Shown: positions 7,309 to 15,831 of the stretch, piece after piece | Layout of the letters: the number at the start of each line of letters is the position of its first letter | Position numbering within the stretch: the stretch's first letter is position 1 | Assembly (NCBI GenBank): GCA_017307865.1 | Contig: JAFKGE010000049.1 | Location: forward strand, 1 to 38,997 | DNA from: Burkholderiales bacterium | GTDB lineage: Bacteria; Pseudomonadota; Gammaproteobacteria; Burkholderiales; Burkholderiaceae_C | DNA length: 38,997 nt | Direction of reading: 5' to 3' | Position numbers and translations under genes: made by a program | The notes under the pieces: model-generated | Seen by the model: the letters and a program-made list of their open reading frames with translations, nothing else | Told to the model about the DNA's origin: nothing | Database searches by the model: none

Positions 7309-8076
7309 TCAGAGCGCCTGCAGCGCCCCGTCCACGAACACCGCCAGCTCGCCCGGCGCGAACGGTGTCCAGGCCTCGTCGCAGGTCAGCGGCGTGGTGG
7401 CCACCACGGCCACGCGGTCGCGCGGGGTGGTGTGCTCGGCGAAGTCGATGGCCAGGTCTTCGTCGGCCAGGCGGGCGCGGGCAAAGGGGTGCTGGCGCAC
7501 GATGTAGCACAGCTTGGTCGAGGCATGCGCCCACAGCGCCTGGCCGTTGGACAGCAGCATGTTGAAGCTGCCGTGGCGCGCCACCCGCGGCGCCAGCTCG
7601 GCCAGGGTGCGCGTGAGCTCGGCCACCGGCGGCAGGCTGGCGTGCGACTTGGCCAGCTCCTGCATCAACCAGCAGAAGGCGCGCTCGCTGTCGGTGTCGC
7701 CCACCGGGTGAAAGTGCCCGTGCAGGCGCGGGTGGTAGTCCTTCAGGTCGCCGTTGTGGGCGAACACCCAGGTGCGGCCCCACAGCTCGCGCTGGAAGGG
7801 GTGGCAGTTCTCCAGCAGCACCGGTCCGACCGTGGCCTTGCGGATGTGGGCAATGACGTTCTTGCTCTTGATCGGATAGCGCCGGATCAGCTCGGCAATG
7901 GGCGAGTCGGCCGCCGCCCCGGGGTCGAGAAACACGCGCGCGCCGCGCCCCTCGAAAAACGCGATGCCCCAGCCGTCGGCGTGGTGGTCGGTGCGCCCGC
8001 CGCGCTGGGCGAAACCGGCGAACGAGAAGGTCACGTCCGTCGGCGTGTTGCAGTTCATCCCGAGCAGCTGGCACAT
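7309..8076 (-). CDS. Class II glutamine amidotransferase (YafJ-like)
   Basis: The protein (255 residues) is an N-terminal-nucleophile amidotransferase of the YafJ type. The start is fixed by the catalytic cysteine: MCQLLGMN places Cys2 directly after the initiator Met, which must be removed to free the nucleophile. Other family features are GGRTDHHADGWGIAFFEGRG (residues about 28-47), VIAHIRKATVG, the substrate loop WVFAHNGDLKD (glutamine-binding Asn-Gly-Asp), and GDTDSERAFCWLMQEL. No synthetase or acceptor domain is attached, so the ammonia acceptor is unknown; gamma-glutamyl peptide hydrolysis is another possibility for stand-alone members. CATACT on the minus strand (complement of 8084-8089) ends 7 nt before the ATG, suggesting a leaderless message. 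Confidence 0.92.
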   Translation of the reverse strand: MCQLLGMNCNTPTDVTFSFAGFAQRGGRTDHHADGWGIAFFEGRGARVFLDPGAAADSPIAELIRRYPIKSKNVIAHIRKATVGPVLLENCHPFQRELWGRTWVFAHNGDLKDYHPRLHGHFHPVGDTDSERAFCWLMQELAKSHASLPPVAELTRTLAELAPRVARHGSFNMLLSNGQALWAHASTKLCYIVRQHPFARARLADEDLAIDFAEHTTPRDRVAVVATTPLTCDEAWTPFAPGELAVFVDGALQAL

Positions 8077-8089
8077 GGCGCTCAGTATG

Positions 8090-8326
8090 CTACGGCGGCG
8101 CCCGTTCGCCCTCGGCCGCCGCGCGCGCGCAGGCGGCGCAGATGCAGGCGCGCCGGCGCGCGTCCTCGGGCAGCCGCGCCAGCAGCGCGGGCGTGAAGCG
8201 CGCCTGCGTGCACCAGCACGGCGGCTGCGGCTGGCCGCTGGCGCGCTCAAGCGCCATGGCGCAGCCGTTGGGGCCGCCGCACAACGGGCAAACCATGGGG
8301 TCGAGCGGCAGCGGCGCGGGGGTCAT
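8090..8326 (-). CDS. Cysteine-rich CWC family protein
   Basis: This 78-residue protein shows the CWC family pattern: CPLCGGPNGCAMA (Cys13, 16 and 22), the name-giving PCWCTQ (Cys37 and 39) and a final CICAACA (Cys61, 63 and 66). Eight cysteines in this spacing suggest binding of zinc or another metal. The role of the family is not known. It begins with MTPAPLPLDPMVCPLC; the second Met at residue 11 is an alternative start. Its 3' end lies 13 nt from the amidotransferase start, so the two are probably co-transcribed, and it is divergent from the DksA-like gene. Confidence 0.8.
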   Translation of the reverse strand: MTPAPLPLDPMVCPLCGGPNGCAMALERASGQPQPPCWCTQARFTPALLARLPEDARRRACICAACARAAAEGERAPP

Positions 8327-8385
8327 GGGGGTGATATTCTGCTGTACAGGACCCGCCGTCGCCCGCAGCTTTTGGAGAATCGATC

Positions 8386-8769
8386 ATGAGCGCCGCACCA
8401 CTGACCGCCGCCCAGCGGCAAGAACTGAAAGCCCTGCTGCTGGCGCGCCGCCACGATCTGCAGGCGCAGATGCAGCAAAACCGCAGCAACCTGGCGCCGG
8501 CCGAGAACACCGCCGGCAGCGTGTCGCAGGACGAGAACGGGCGCCTGACCAACCAGACGCGCGAGGTGGACGCGGCGCTGACCTCGCTGGACGTGGACGA
8601 GCTGGCGCGCATCGACCGCGCGCTGGAGCGCATGGCCGAGGACAGCTACGGCCTGTGCGTGGAGTGCGGCCAGCCGATCGCCTTCGAGCGCCTGAAGGTG
8701 GAGCCCATGACCCTGCACTGCGTGGCCTGCAAGTCGCAGCGCGAGCGCAAGCAGGGGTTGCGTGGCTGA
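8386..8769 (+). CDS. Short DksA/TraR family zinc-finger protein
   Basis: The 127-residue protein has a helical coiled-coil N-terminal part (residues about 5-85) and a C-terminal four-cysteine zinc finger: Cys91 and Cys94 (CVECGQPIAFERL), Cys112 and Cys115 (HCVACKSQRE). This is the DksA/TraR fold, whose members bind in the secondary channel of RNA polymerase and adjust initiation, often with ppGpp. The coiled-coil tip region lacks an obvious DxxDxA motif of classical DksA; SLDVDELARID is the nearest acidic stretch. It is therefore likely an accessory paralogue rather than the main DksA. GGAG at 8374-8377 gives good Shine-Dalgarno support for the ATG at 8386. Confidence 0.88.
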   Translation: MSAAPLTAAQRQELKALLLARRHDLQAQMQQNRSNLAPAENTAGSVSQDENGRLTNQTREVDAALTSLDVDELARIDRALERMAEDSYGLCVECGQPIAFERLKVEPMTLHCVACKSQRERKQGLRG

Positions 8770-8793
8770 GGCAGCGAGCGCGCGGATCGCCAC

Positions 8794-8864
8794 CAGAAAA
8801 TATGCGAAATCTGGCTGCAACGCTCGTCCATCAAGCGCCGACAACTATCATTTAAATAGCAATC
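8794..8864 (-). repeat. Comamonadaceae-type ~60-bp interspersed repeat, copy 3
   Basis: The core CCATCAAGCGCCGACAACTA at about 8828-8847 matches the other copies with a few substitutions, followed by a TTTAAATAGC end. It lies between the converging dksA-like and glcB genes, where a hairpin could separate the two transcripts. Confidence 0.65.
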
Positions 8865-8880
8865 GACGCCGACGCGATCG

Positions 8881-11100
8881 TCAAGCCCCCGCCTTCACCT
8901 TCTGCCGCCAGGCGTGCAGCAGCGGCTCGGTGTAGCCGCTGGGCTGCACCAGGCCCTTGAAGATCAGGTCGCTGGCGGCCTGGAAGGCGGCCGATTTCTC
9001 GAAGTTGCCGTGCATGTTGCGATACAGCGGGTCGCCCGCGTTCTGCTGGTCGACCAGCGCGGCCATGCGCTGCAGCGTGGCACGCACCTGGCCCTCGCTC
9101 ACCACGCCGTGCAGCAGCCAGTTGGCGATGTGCTGGCTGGAGATGCGCAGCGTGGCGCGGTCTTCCATCAGGCCCACGCCGTGGATGTCGGGCACCTTGG
9201 AGCAGCCCACGCCCTGGTCGACCCAACGCACCACGTAGCCCAGGATGCCCTGGCAGTTGTTGTCCAGCTCCTGCTGGCGCTCGGCGGCGCTCCACTTGGC
9301 CTCGGGCACCACCGGGATGCTGAGCAGGCCGGTCAGCAGCTCGTCGCGCAGCGCGGCGACGTCGGCGTGCGCCAGCTCGGCTTCCATGGCCTTTTGCACG
9401 TCGCTCACCAGCACCTGGTGGTAGTGCATGGCGTGCAGGGTGGCGCCGGTGGGGCTGGGCACCCAGGCGGTGTTGGCGCCGGCCTTGGGGTGGTTGATCT
9501 TTTGCTGCAGCATGGCGGCCATCAGGTCGGGCATGGCCCACATGCCCTTGCCGATCTGCGCCTTGCCCCGCAGGCCGCAGGCCAGGCCGACCAGCACGTT
9601 GTTGCGCTCATACGCCTGGATCCAGGCGCTGCTCTTCATGTCGCCCTTGCGGTACACCGGGCCGGCGCGCATGCAGCTGTGCATCTCGTCGCCCGTGCGG
9701 TCCAGAAAGCCCGTGTTGATGAAGGCCACGCGCGACCTGGCGGCGGCGATGCTGGCCTTGAGGTTGACGCTGGTGCGGCGCTCCTCGTCCATGATGCCCA
9801 GCTTGACGGTGCTGTCGGGCAGGCCCAGCAGTTCCTCGACGCGGCCGAACAGCTCGCTGGCGAAGCCCACCTCGGCCGGGCCGTGCATCTTGGGCTTGAC
9901 GATGTAGACGCTGCCGGTGCGCGAGTTGCGGATGCCGCCCGCGCCCTTGCCCTGCAGGTCGTGCAAGGCGATGGCGGTGGTCACCACCGCGTCCAGGATG
10001 CCCTCGGGGATTTCCTTCTCGCTGCCGTCGGCCGCCTTGTACAGGATGGCCGGGTTGGTCATCAGGTGGCCGACGTTGCGCACGAACATCAGCGAGCGCC
10101 CGTGCAGCCGCACCGTGCCCTTGCCGGCCGGCTTGGTGTACAGGCGATCGGGGTTGAGCCCGCGCGTGACGGTGCGCCCGCCCTTGTCGAAGCTCTCGGT
10201 CAGGGTGCCGCGCAGGATGCCCAGCCAGTTGCGATAGCCCAGCACCTTGTCCTCGGCGTCCACCGCGGCAATCGAGTCTTCCAGGTCCATGATGGTGGAC
10301 ACCGCCGCCTCGACCACCACGTCGGCCACGCCGGCCGCATCGGTCTTGCCGATGGGGGACTGCGGGTCGATGCGGATGTCCAGGTGCAGGCCGTTGTGCA
10401 CCAGCAGCACCGAACTGGGCGCCTTGGCGTCGCCCTGAAAGCCCACCAGCTGCGCCTTGTCCAGCAGCTTGCTGCGCCGGCCGTCGGCCAGCTTGACGAC
10501 CAGCTCGCCGTCCTTGATCTTGTAGCCCACCGCATCGGCGTGCGAGCCCTTCTTGAGCGGCGCCGTGCGGTCCAGCATGTGGCGCGCCCATTCGATCACC
10601 TTGGCGCCGCGCCGCGCGTTGTAGCCCTTGCCTTTTTCCAAACCCGGGGTTTCGGCGATCACGTCGGTGCCGTACAGCGCGTCGTACAGGCTGCCCCAGC
10701 GCGCGTTGGCGGCGTTGAGGGCGTAGCGCGCGTTCAGGATCGGCACCACCAGCTGCGGGCCGGCCTGCACGGCCAGCTCGGCGTCGACCTTCTTGGTCGT
10801 GATCTTCGCCTTGGCCGGCACCGGCACCAGGTAGCCGATGCCCTCCAGGAAGGCGCGGTAGGCGCGCATGTCGGTGATCGGGCCGGGGTTGGCCTGGTGC
10901 CAGGTGTCCAGCTCGGTCTGCAGGCGATCGCGCTCGGCCAGCAGGGCGGCGTTCTTGGGCGCCAGGTCGGTGACGATGGACGAAAAGCCCTTCCAGAAGC
11001 GGCTTTGGTCCACGCCCACGCCGGGCAGCACCTCGCGATTGATGAAGTCGTAGAGCTCGGAGGCCACCCGCAGGGCGCCGGCTTGGATGCGTTGAGTCAT
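8881..11100 (-). CDS. glcB: Malate synthase G
   Basis: GlcB condenses glyoxylate with acetyl-CoA to give malate in the cytoplasm, feeding glycolate- or acetate-derived carbon into central metabolism. The 739-residue length and single-chain organisation are those of isoform G. Visible landmarks are the N-terminal [20 protein letters not shown], the TIM-barrel segments [18 protein letters not shown] and [18 protein letters not shown] (active-site Arg), [15 protein letters not shown] (metal-binding Glu), [14 protein letters not shown], and the C-terminal [20 protein letters not shown] holding the catalytic Asp and nearby Cys. It is functionally linked to glcE and glcF at 35.8-38.1 kb but stands alone here. 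The start codon lacks a Shine-Dalgarno; a candidate promoter lies about 60 nt upstream. Confidence 0.97.
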   Translation of the reverse strand: MTQRIQAGALRVASELYDFINREVLPGVGVDQSRFWKGFSSIVTDLAPKNAALLAERDRLQTELDTWHQANPGPITDMRAYRAFLEGIGYLVPVPAKAKITTKKVDAELAVQAGPQLVVPILNARYALNAANARWGSLYDALYGTDVIAETPGLEKGKGYNARRGAKVIEWARHMLDRTAPLKKGSHADAVGYKIKDGELVVKLADGRRSKLLDKAQLVGFQGDAKAPSSVLLVHNGLHLDIRIDPQSPIGKTDAAGVADVVVEAAVSTIMDLEDSIAAVDAEDKVLGYRNWLGILRGTLTESFDKGGRTVTRGLNPDRLYTKPAGKGTVRLHGRSLMFVRNVGHLMTNPAILYKAADGSEKEIPEGILDAVVTTAIALHDLQGKGAGGIRNSRTGSVYIVKPKMHGPAEVGFASELFGRVEELLGLPDSTVKLGIMDEERRTSVNLKASIAAARSRVAFINTGFLDRTGDEMHSCMRAGPVYRKGDMKSSAWIQAYERNNVLVGLACGLRGKAQIGKGMWAMPDLMAAMLQQKINHPKAGANTAWVPSPTGATLHAMHYHQVLVSDVQKAMEAELAHADVAALRDELLTGLLSIPVVPEAKWSAAERQQELDNNCQGILGYVVRWVDQGVGCSKVPDIHGVGLMEDRATLRISSQHIANWLLHGVVSEGQVRATLQRMAALVDQQNAGDPLYRNMHGNFEKSAAFQAASDLIFKGLVQPSGYTEPLLHAWRQKVKAGA

Positions 11101-11161
11101 GGCAGTGAAGCTTCAGGAGAAAAACCACCGGCCGCCGGCTGCGGGCGGCCATCGAAGCCCC

Positions 11162-11226
11162 ACTATATTTCAACCCTTATCAGCAAAAAAGAAGCTCTGG
11201 ATTGCAAAACCATTGACTTTTTTGCA
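11162..11226 (-). promoter_or_regulatory. Candidate glcB promoter and inverted-repeat operator
   Basis: On the minus strand TATAGT (complement of 11162-11167) is a good -10 with a weak T-rich -35 about 17 nt upstream, giving a leader of about 55 nt. Further upstream the inverted repeat TGCAAAA (11203-11209) and TTTTGCA (11220-11226), centres 17 nt apart, resembles sites of short-chain fatty acid/glyoxylate-type regulators that recognise TTTGCAAA-like DNA. The regulator is unknown; the operator role is inference. Confidence 0.35.
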
Positions 11227-11264
11227 CAAGTGGCCGAGCGCCACCCAAGCCGATGGCCGCGCGA

Positions 11265-11879
11265 TCAGCGCAGCGGCTCGCGCACCGCCGGCACCGCCGC
11301 CCACAGCGCCGCCAGCCACAGCGGCGCCGCCTGCAGCACGGCCAGCAACACGCTGCCGCCGCGCCAGGCCCAGGCCAGCGCCAGCAACACCGCCAGCGCC
11401 TGCAGCGCCAGCGCCCAGCGGCTGCAGCGCATCAGCAGGACGCCCACGCCCGCGCAGGCCCCGCCGCACAGCAGGTAATAGGCGCCACCGCCGCGCGCCA
11501 GTAGCGCCAGCCCGCCCAGGCCCAGCAGCACGCCCCAGGCGATCAGCACCAGACCCACCAGGCGCGGCGGGCCGTCCTGGCGCGCGGCTTCCAGCTGCTG
11601 GCGCTCCATCAGCGCCCAGGAGTCGATGCGCGCGTCGTGGCCATCGGCTGCCGCCGCGGCGATCGGCGCGGGCGCCGGACGGGCGTTGCCGGGCACGGCC
11701 GCGGCCACAGAAGGCGCGCGTGGCGCGGGCGCGGCGGCCGCGGGGCCGGGCTCGCGCATGCGCCGCTCCAGCTCGGCACGGGCGCGGCGGCTGCCGCCCT
11801 CGGCCAGCCGGTGCAGCTGGGCCAGGCTGAAGCGGCGCACGTCGGGCGCGGAGGGGGCGGGCGGGATGGTCGTGGTCAC
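11265..11879 (-). CDS. Hypothetical membrane protein with four C-terminal helices
   Basis: The protein has a soluble N-terminal half rich in Ala, Pro and Arg (residues 1-105) containing SLAQLHRLAEGGSRRARAEL, and a C-terminal half with about four hydrophobic segments, for example LVGLVLIAWGVLLGLGGLAL and WALALQALAVLLALAWAWRG. I do not recognise the family. The start is uncertain: the GTG at 11879 gives VTTTIPPAPSAPDV, while the longest frame opens at a TTG at 11930; neither has a clear Shine-Dalgarno. The gene is divergent from the LysR gene at 11992 and follows glcB in the opposite sense of reading order. Clean absence of stops and codon use typical of the neighbours support it as real. Confidence 0.55.
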   Translation of the reverse strand: MTTTIPPAPSAPDVRRFSLAQLHRLAEGGSRRARAELERRMREPGPAAAAPAPRAPSVAAAVPGNARPAPAPIAAAAADGHDARIDSWALMERQQLEAARQDGPPRLVGLVLIAWGVLLGLGGLALLARGGGAYYLLCGGACAGVGVLLMRCSRWALALQALAVLLALAWAWRGGSVLLAVLQAAPLWLAALWAAVPAVREPLR

Positions 11880-11991
11880 GGCGATGAGCGGCAACGGGTG
11901 GCTGGCATGATGGCATAGCCAACCGTTCAATCCAATGGCCCCGCCGACCGTTCATCTTGGCCCGCACGCCGGCTGTCGATAATTCCGACCC

Positions 11992-12903
11992 ATGGACAAG
12001 CTCAAGGCCTACGAGACCTTCGCCTCGGTGGCCGCGCGCGGCAGCCTGAGCGCGGCGGCGCGGGCCGAGGGCGTGGCGCCGGCCATCATCGGACGGCGGC
12101 TGGACGCGCTGGAGGCGCAGCTGTGCGTGAAGCTGCTGGTGCGCAGCACGCGCCGCATCGCGCTCACGCACGAGGGCGCGGCCTTTCTGGACGACTGCCA
12201 GCGCATCCTGGCCGAGGTGGCCGGCGCCGAGGCCAGCGTGTCGGCCGGCGGCGTGCAGGCCAGCGGCCAGCTGCGCATCACCGCGCCGGCGGGCTTCGGC
12301 CGCCGTCACGTGGCGCCGCTGGTGCCGCCCTTTCACGAAGCGCACCCGCGGCTGCGCATCTCGCTCAACCTGGCCGACCGCATCGTCGACCTGGCGGCCG
12401 AGGGCTACGACTGCGCGGTGCGCGTGGGCGACTTGCCCGACTCCTCGCTCATCAGCATCCGGCTGGCCGACAACCACCGCCTGGCGGTGGCCACGCCGGC
12501 CTACCTGCGCCGCCGTGGCGTGCCACGCCACCCGCAGGACCTGGCGCGCCACGACTGCCTGGTTTTGTCCAGCGACGCCTCGCAGTCGCGCGGCTGGGCT
12601 TTCACCATCGACGGCCAGCCCATGCACCTGCGCCCCCACGGCCCGCTGGACTGCAGCGACGGCCAGGTGCTGCACGCCTGGTGCCTGGCCGGCCACGGCA
12701 TCGCCTGGCGCTCGACCTGGGAGGTCGAGGCCGAGATCGCCGCCGGCGCGCTGGTGCCCGTGCTGCAGGCCTACGCCGCGCCGCCCAACGGCATCTACGC
12801 CCTGCTGCCGCACGCCACGCGCCACCTGCCGCTGCGCGTGCGCCTGTGGGTGGACTTTTTGAAGCAGCGCTACGCCGAGCCCGGTTTCTGGACACGGCCG
12901 TAA
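11992..12903 (+). CDS. LysR family transcriptional regulator
   Basis: This 303-residue protein has the standard LysR layout: an N-terminal winged helix (residues 1-60; ETFASVAARGSLSAAARAEG and RRLDALEAQLCVKLLVRSTR) and a periplasmic-binding-like effector domain (residues about 90-295; GQLRITAPAGFGRRHVAPLV, then YDCAVRVGDLPDSSLISIRL). It is of the CrgA/AaeR-like subgroup that starts with MDKLKAYETF. GATAAT at 11978-11983 lies 8 nt before the ATG and no Shine-Dalgarno is visible. It reads in the same direction as DUF2214 and the deacetylase and is divergent from the membrane protein at 11265-11879; its target could be either side. The effector cannot be predicted. Confidence 0.92.
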   Translation: MDKLKAYETFASVAARGSLSAAARAEGVAPAIIGRRLDALEAQLCVKLLVRSTRRIALTHEGAAFLDDCQRILAEVAGAEASVSAGGVQASGQLRITAPAGFGRRHVAPLVPPFHEAHPRLRISLNLADRIVDLAAEGYDCAVRVGDLPDSSLISIRLADNHRLAVATPAYLRRRGVPRHPQDLARHDCLVLSSDASQSRGWAFTIDGQPMHLRPHGPLDCSDGQVLHAWCLAGHGIAWRSTWEVEAEIAAGALVPVLQAYAAPPNGIYALLPHATRHLPLRVRLWVDFLKQRYAEPGFWTRP

Positions 12904-12913
12904 CATCGCCCCC

Positions 12914-13366
12914 ATGCTCGAACCCATCCTCGCCTTTCTGCACATCAGCGCCTTCATCGGCTGGATCGTGTTCGCCACCGCGCAGTCGGCGATCTGCCGC
13001 GCCGCCTGGTTCAACGCCGCCAGCGTGCCGCGCCTGGTGCGGCTGGACCGCATCCTGTGGATCGCCACCGCCTTCGTGCTGCTGACCGGCCTGGCGCGCA
13101 CCTGGCTGGGCAGCAAGGGCTTCGGCTGGTACTGGAGCAACCCGCTGCTGTGGGCCAAGTTCGGCCTGTTCATGGCCGCCGCGTGGCTGCAGATCGGCCC
13201 CACGCGCGCCTACCGCCGCTGGCAGCTCGCGCTGGACGGCGGCGGCGCGCTGCCCAGCGAGGCCGAGATCAACCGCGCGCGCAAGCCGATCATGCTGGGC
13301 ACGCACCTGGTGGCCGTCATCCCGCTGCCGGCGGTGTTTTTGGCGCGCGGCTGGGGCGCATGGTGA
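12914..13366 (+). CDS. DUF2214 family membrane protein
   Basis: This 150-residue protein has four predicted membrane segments: ILAFLHISAFIGWIVFATAQ near the N-terminus, RILWIATAFVLLTGLART, WAKFGLFMAAAWLQI and the final LVAVIPLPAVFLARGWGAW. The pattern of histidine in the first helix (LHIS) and the NPLLWAKFGLF stretch match DUF2214, a family of unknown role common in proteobacteria. It starts 10 nt after the LysR stop and ends 3 nt before the deacetylase start, so it may be co-transcribed with both. TAACAT at 12901-12906, overlapping the LysR stop codon, ends 7 nt before the ATG and could be an internal leaderless promoter. Confidence 0.85.
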   Translation: MLEPILAFLHISAFIGWIVFATAQSAICRAAWFNAASVPRLVRLDRILWIATAFVLLTGLARTWLGSKGFGWYWSNPLLWAKFGLFMAAAWLQIGPTRAYRRWQLALDGGGALPSEAEINRARKPIMLGTHLVAVIPLPAVFLARGWGAW

Positions 13367-13369
13367 GCC

Positions 13370-14203
13370 GTGGGCGCTGAGGGCAAGCCCCTGGTGCTGT
13401 GCGCCGACGACTACGCCCAGCACGCGGGCGTGACGCGGGCGGTGCTGGCGCTGGCGGCGCAGGGTCGCTTGACCGCAACCAGCGCCATGGTGCTGTCGCC
13501 GCGCTGGCGCGAAGATGCGGCGCCGCTGCGCGAGTGGCGCGAGCAGCTGGACGTGGGCCTGCACCTGGACTTCACCAGCGACTTTGCGGTGGCCGCCGGC
13601 CATGGCCTGAGCCTGGGCGCGGCCATGCGGCGCGCGCTGCTGGGCGGCTTCGACCCCGCGGACGCGCGCGTCGTGATCGAGCGCCAGCTGGACGCCTTCG
13701 AGGCCGCCTGGGGCGCGCCGCCCGACCACGTGGACGGCCACCAGCACGTGCAGCAGTTCGCCGGCATTCGCACGCCGCTGGTGCAGGTGCTGGCGCGGCG
13801 CTACGGCGCCCGCCCGCCCTGGCTGCGCGTGTCGCGCCCGCCAGCGAGCCAGCGCACGCTCAAAAGCTGGGTGATCGCCAGCCTGGGCGCCGGCGCCCTT
13901 GAAAAGATAGCTGCTCACGCACGTATTCCATGCGCCTCAGCCCTTTCCGGCATTTATGACTTCACCGGCGACGAGGCCGGCTACGCCCACCGCATGGCCG
14001 GCTGGCTGGCCGGCTCGCCGGCCGGCACGCTGCTGATGTGCCACCCCGGCGCCGCGCCCGAGGCCGCCGACGGGCCCGACCCCATCGCCGCCGCCCGCGC
14101 CTGGGAATTCGCCCATTTCGCCAGCGCCGCGTTTGCCGCACAATGCGCCACCGCCGGCGTGCGCCTGGTGCGCGGCAGCACCCTCTACCCCCCCCACGCA
14201 TGA
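13370..14203 (+). CDS. ChbG/HpnK (YdjC) family deacetylase, NaxD-like
   Basis: The 277-residue protein is a metal-dependent carbohydrate deacetylase of the YdjC fold. Metal and catalytic residues are visible: Asp13-Asp14 in LCADDYAQHAGV, His65 in GLHLDF and the DHVDGHQHVQQF cluster (His120, His124, His126). Members include ChbG and NaxD; NaxD removes acetyl from undecaprenyl-phosphate-N-acetylhexosamine before lipid A modification. That role is favoured here because the next gene, overlapping by ATGA, encodes an ArnT-like transferase, and a GT2/GtrA pair lies just beyond. The GTG start at 13370 is 3 nt after the DUF2214 stop. Residues about 177-197 (EKIAAHARIPCASALSGIYD region) are encoded by an in-frame copy of the 60-bp repeat. 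Confidence 0.85.
   Translation: MGAEGKPLVLCADDYAQHAGVTRAVLALAAQGRLTATSAMVLSPRWREDAAPLREWREQLDVGLHLDFTSDFAVAAGHGLSLGAAMRRALLGGFDPADARVVIERQLDAFEAAWGAPPDHVDGHQHVQQFAGIRTPLVQVLARRYGARPPWLRVSRPPASQRTLKSWVIASLGAGALEKIAAHARIPCASALSGIYDFTGDEAGYAHRMAGWLAGSPAGTLLMCHPGAAPEAADGPDPIAAARAWEFAHFASAAFAAQCATAGVRLVRGSTLYPPHA
13901..13958 (+). repeat. Comamonadaceae-type ~60-bp interspersed repeat, copy 4 (inside a gene)
   Basis: GAAAAGATAGCTGCTCACGC at 13901-13920 opens a copy that runs through CCATGCGCCTCAGCCCTTTC. It lies wholly inside the deacetylase gene and is read through without a stop or frameshift, encoding about 20 residues in a variable region before the conserved IYDF block. Confidence 0.65.
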
Positions 14204-15831
14204 ACCCCTCCGTCTCCCTGGCGGCGCCCGCCCCGGCGCCGACGTCCGGCGTGCGCGCGCGGGCCTGGTCACCGCTGGGCTTCGTGCTGTTGCTGGCGCT
14301 GCTGGCCGCGCTGCGTCCGCTGTCGGTGCCCGACGAAGGGCGCTACGCCGACATCGGCCGCTGGATGCTGCTGTCGGGTGACTGGCTGACGCCGCGGCTG
14401 GACGGCCTGCCGTTTTTTCACAAGCCGCCGCTCACCCACTGGCTGCAGGCGGTCAGCATGGCGGTGTTCGGCGTCACGCCCTGGGCCGCGCGCGTGCCCG
14501 GCATGCTGCTGGCCAGTCTGATGCTGGTGGGCGTGCTGGTGGCCGGCCGGCGCCTGGGCGACGCCGCGCTGGCGCGACGCGCGGCGCCGATGCTGGGCGC
14601 CAGCGCGGGCTTTCTGATCGGCGGCCAGTACGTTAACCACGACATGGGCGTGGCCGCCTGGATCGCCAGCGCCATCTGGTGCTTTGCCCTGGCCTGCTGG
14701 GACGACGGGCGCCCGCGCGCCGGCTGGGCGCGCGCCGGCTTTGCCCTGTGCGCCGGCGGGCTGCTGACCAAGGGCCTGATCGGCGTGGCGCTGCCGGCGC
14801 TGGTGATCGGCGCCTGGCTGCTGGCCACGCGCCAGTGGCGCAAGGCGCTGCACCTGCCCTGGGCCAGCGGCCTGGCCCTGTTCGCCGTGCTCGCCCTGCC
14901 CTGGTTCGTGCTGGCGGGCGAGCGCTACCCGGGCCTGTGGGCCTACCTGTTCGGCGTGCAGCAGTTCGGGCGCTACACCGGCGGCGGCTTCAACAACCCG
15001 CAGCCCTGGTGGTTTTACGGGGCGGCTTGCGCGCTGCTGCTGTTTCCGTGGACCTTTTTCGCCGCCTGGGACGGCCTGCTGCGCCTGCGCCGGCGGCCCG
15101 CCCCGGCGGCGCTCGATGCGCAGCGCCGGCTGGCCGTGCTGTGCTGGATCTGGGTGGGCGCCATCGTGCTGTTTTTCTCGCTGCCGCGCTCCAAGCTGAT
15201 CGGCTACGCCCTGCCGGTGCTGCCGCCGCTGGCCCTGCTGGCGGCCATGGGCTGGCAGCGCGCACTGGACGGGCGCCGCCACGCCGAGCGCGCCTTCGTC
15301 GCCGTGCTGCTGCTGGCGGCGGCCGTGCCGGTGGCCATCACGCTGGCGGCGCCGCGCATCGACCGCGGGCGGCTGTCGGGCGACGTGGCGCGGGTGCTGG
15401 CCTGCCGCGCCGCGCCCGCCGACGAGATCTACGTGGTGGGCGGCTACCCGATGGACCTGCCCTTCGTGGCGCAAACGCAAAAACCGCTGCGCGTGGTGCA
15501 GGACTGGCCCCAAGTGCGCGCCAAGGCCGCCGACGACTGGAAGCGTGAGCTGGTCGAGGCCGGCGCCTTCGAGCCCACCGCCGCCGCGCGCATCCTGCTG
15601 GAGCCGGCGGCGCTGGCGCAGGCGCGCACGCAGGCCCACGCCTGGCTGCTGGCGCCGCGCAAGGCCGGCCCCGACACCCAGGCCCTCATCGCCGGCTGGC
15701 AGCCGGTGTTCGCGGGCCAGACCTGGGCCTTGTACCGCTCGGCTGCCTCAGCGGCGGAAGGCCCAGAAACGCCCCAGCACGAAGGTCTGCCCGGCTGCCA
15801 CGCCCATGGCGGCAAACAGCGCCAGCCATGA
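14200..15831 (+). CDS. ArnT-like glycosyltransferase (GT83)
   Basis: This 543-residue integral membrane enzyme belongs to the ArnT family, which moves a sugar from an undecaprenyl-phosphate donor to lipid A in the periplasm. The catalytic first periplasmic loop is clear: VPDEGRYADIGRWML (Asp45, Glu46) and the donor-binding FFHKPPLTHWLQ (Lys75). Around eleven or twelve membrane helices follow, with PRSKLIGYALPVLPPLALL near residue 330, then a periplasmic C-terminal domain. It begins in an ATGA overlap with the deacetylase. Its last 84 nt overlap the converging gtrA gene, and the final residues (after LYRSAASAAEG) look like gtrA antisense rather than family sequence. In Francisella FlmK and Bordetella LgmB, similar enzymes add galactosamine or glucosamine to lipid A. 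Confidence 0.88.
   Translation: MNPSVSLAAPAPAPTSGVRARAWSPLGFVLLLALLAALRPLSVPDEGRYADIGRWMLLSGDWLTPRLDGLPFFHKPPLTHWLQAVSMAVFGVTPWAARVPGMLLASLMLVGVLVAGRRLGDAALARRAAPMLGASAGFLIGGQYVNHDMGVAAWIASAIWCFALACWDDGRPRAGWARAGFALCAGGLLTKGLIGVALPALVIGAWLLATRQWRKALHLPWASGLALFAVLALPWFVLAGERYPGLWAYLFGVQQFGRYTGGGFNNPQPWWFYGAACALLLFPWTFFAAWDGLLRLRRRPAPAALDAQRRLAVLCWIWVGAIVLFFSLPRSKLIGYALPVLPPLALLAAMGWQRALDGRRHAERAFVAVLLLAAAVPVAITLAAPRIDRGRLSGDVARVLACRAAPADEIYVVGGYPMDLPFVAQTQKPLRVVQDWPQVRAKAADDWKRELVEAGAFEPTAAARILLEPAALAQARTQAHAWLLAPRKAGPDTQALIAGWQPVFAGQTWALYRSAASAAEGPETPQHEGLPGCHAHGGKQRQP

Noticed and set aside
8914-11478. 854-codon open frame antisense to malate synthase
   Set aside because: High GC removes stops opposite real genes; the translation is His/Val/Gln/Gly-rich with no family features, while glcB is unmistakable on the other strand.
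14038-14199. 54-codon N-terminal extension of the ArnT-like protein
   Set aside because: It overlaps the deacetylase gene in another frame and is Arg-rich; the ATGA junction at 14200 gives a normal ArnT N-terminus.
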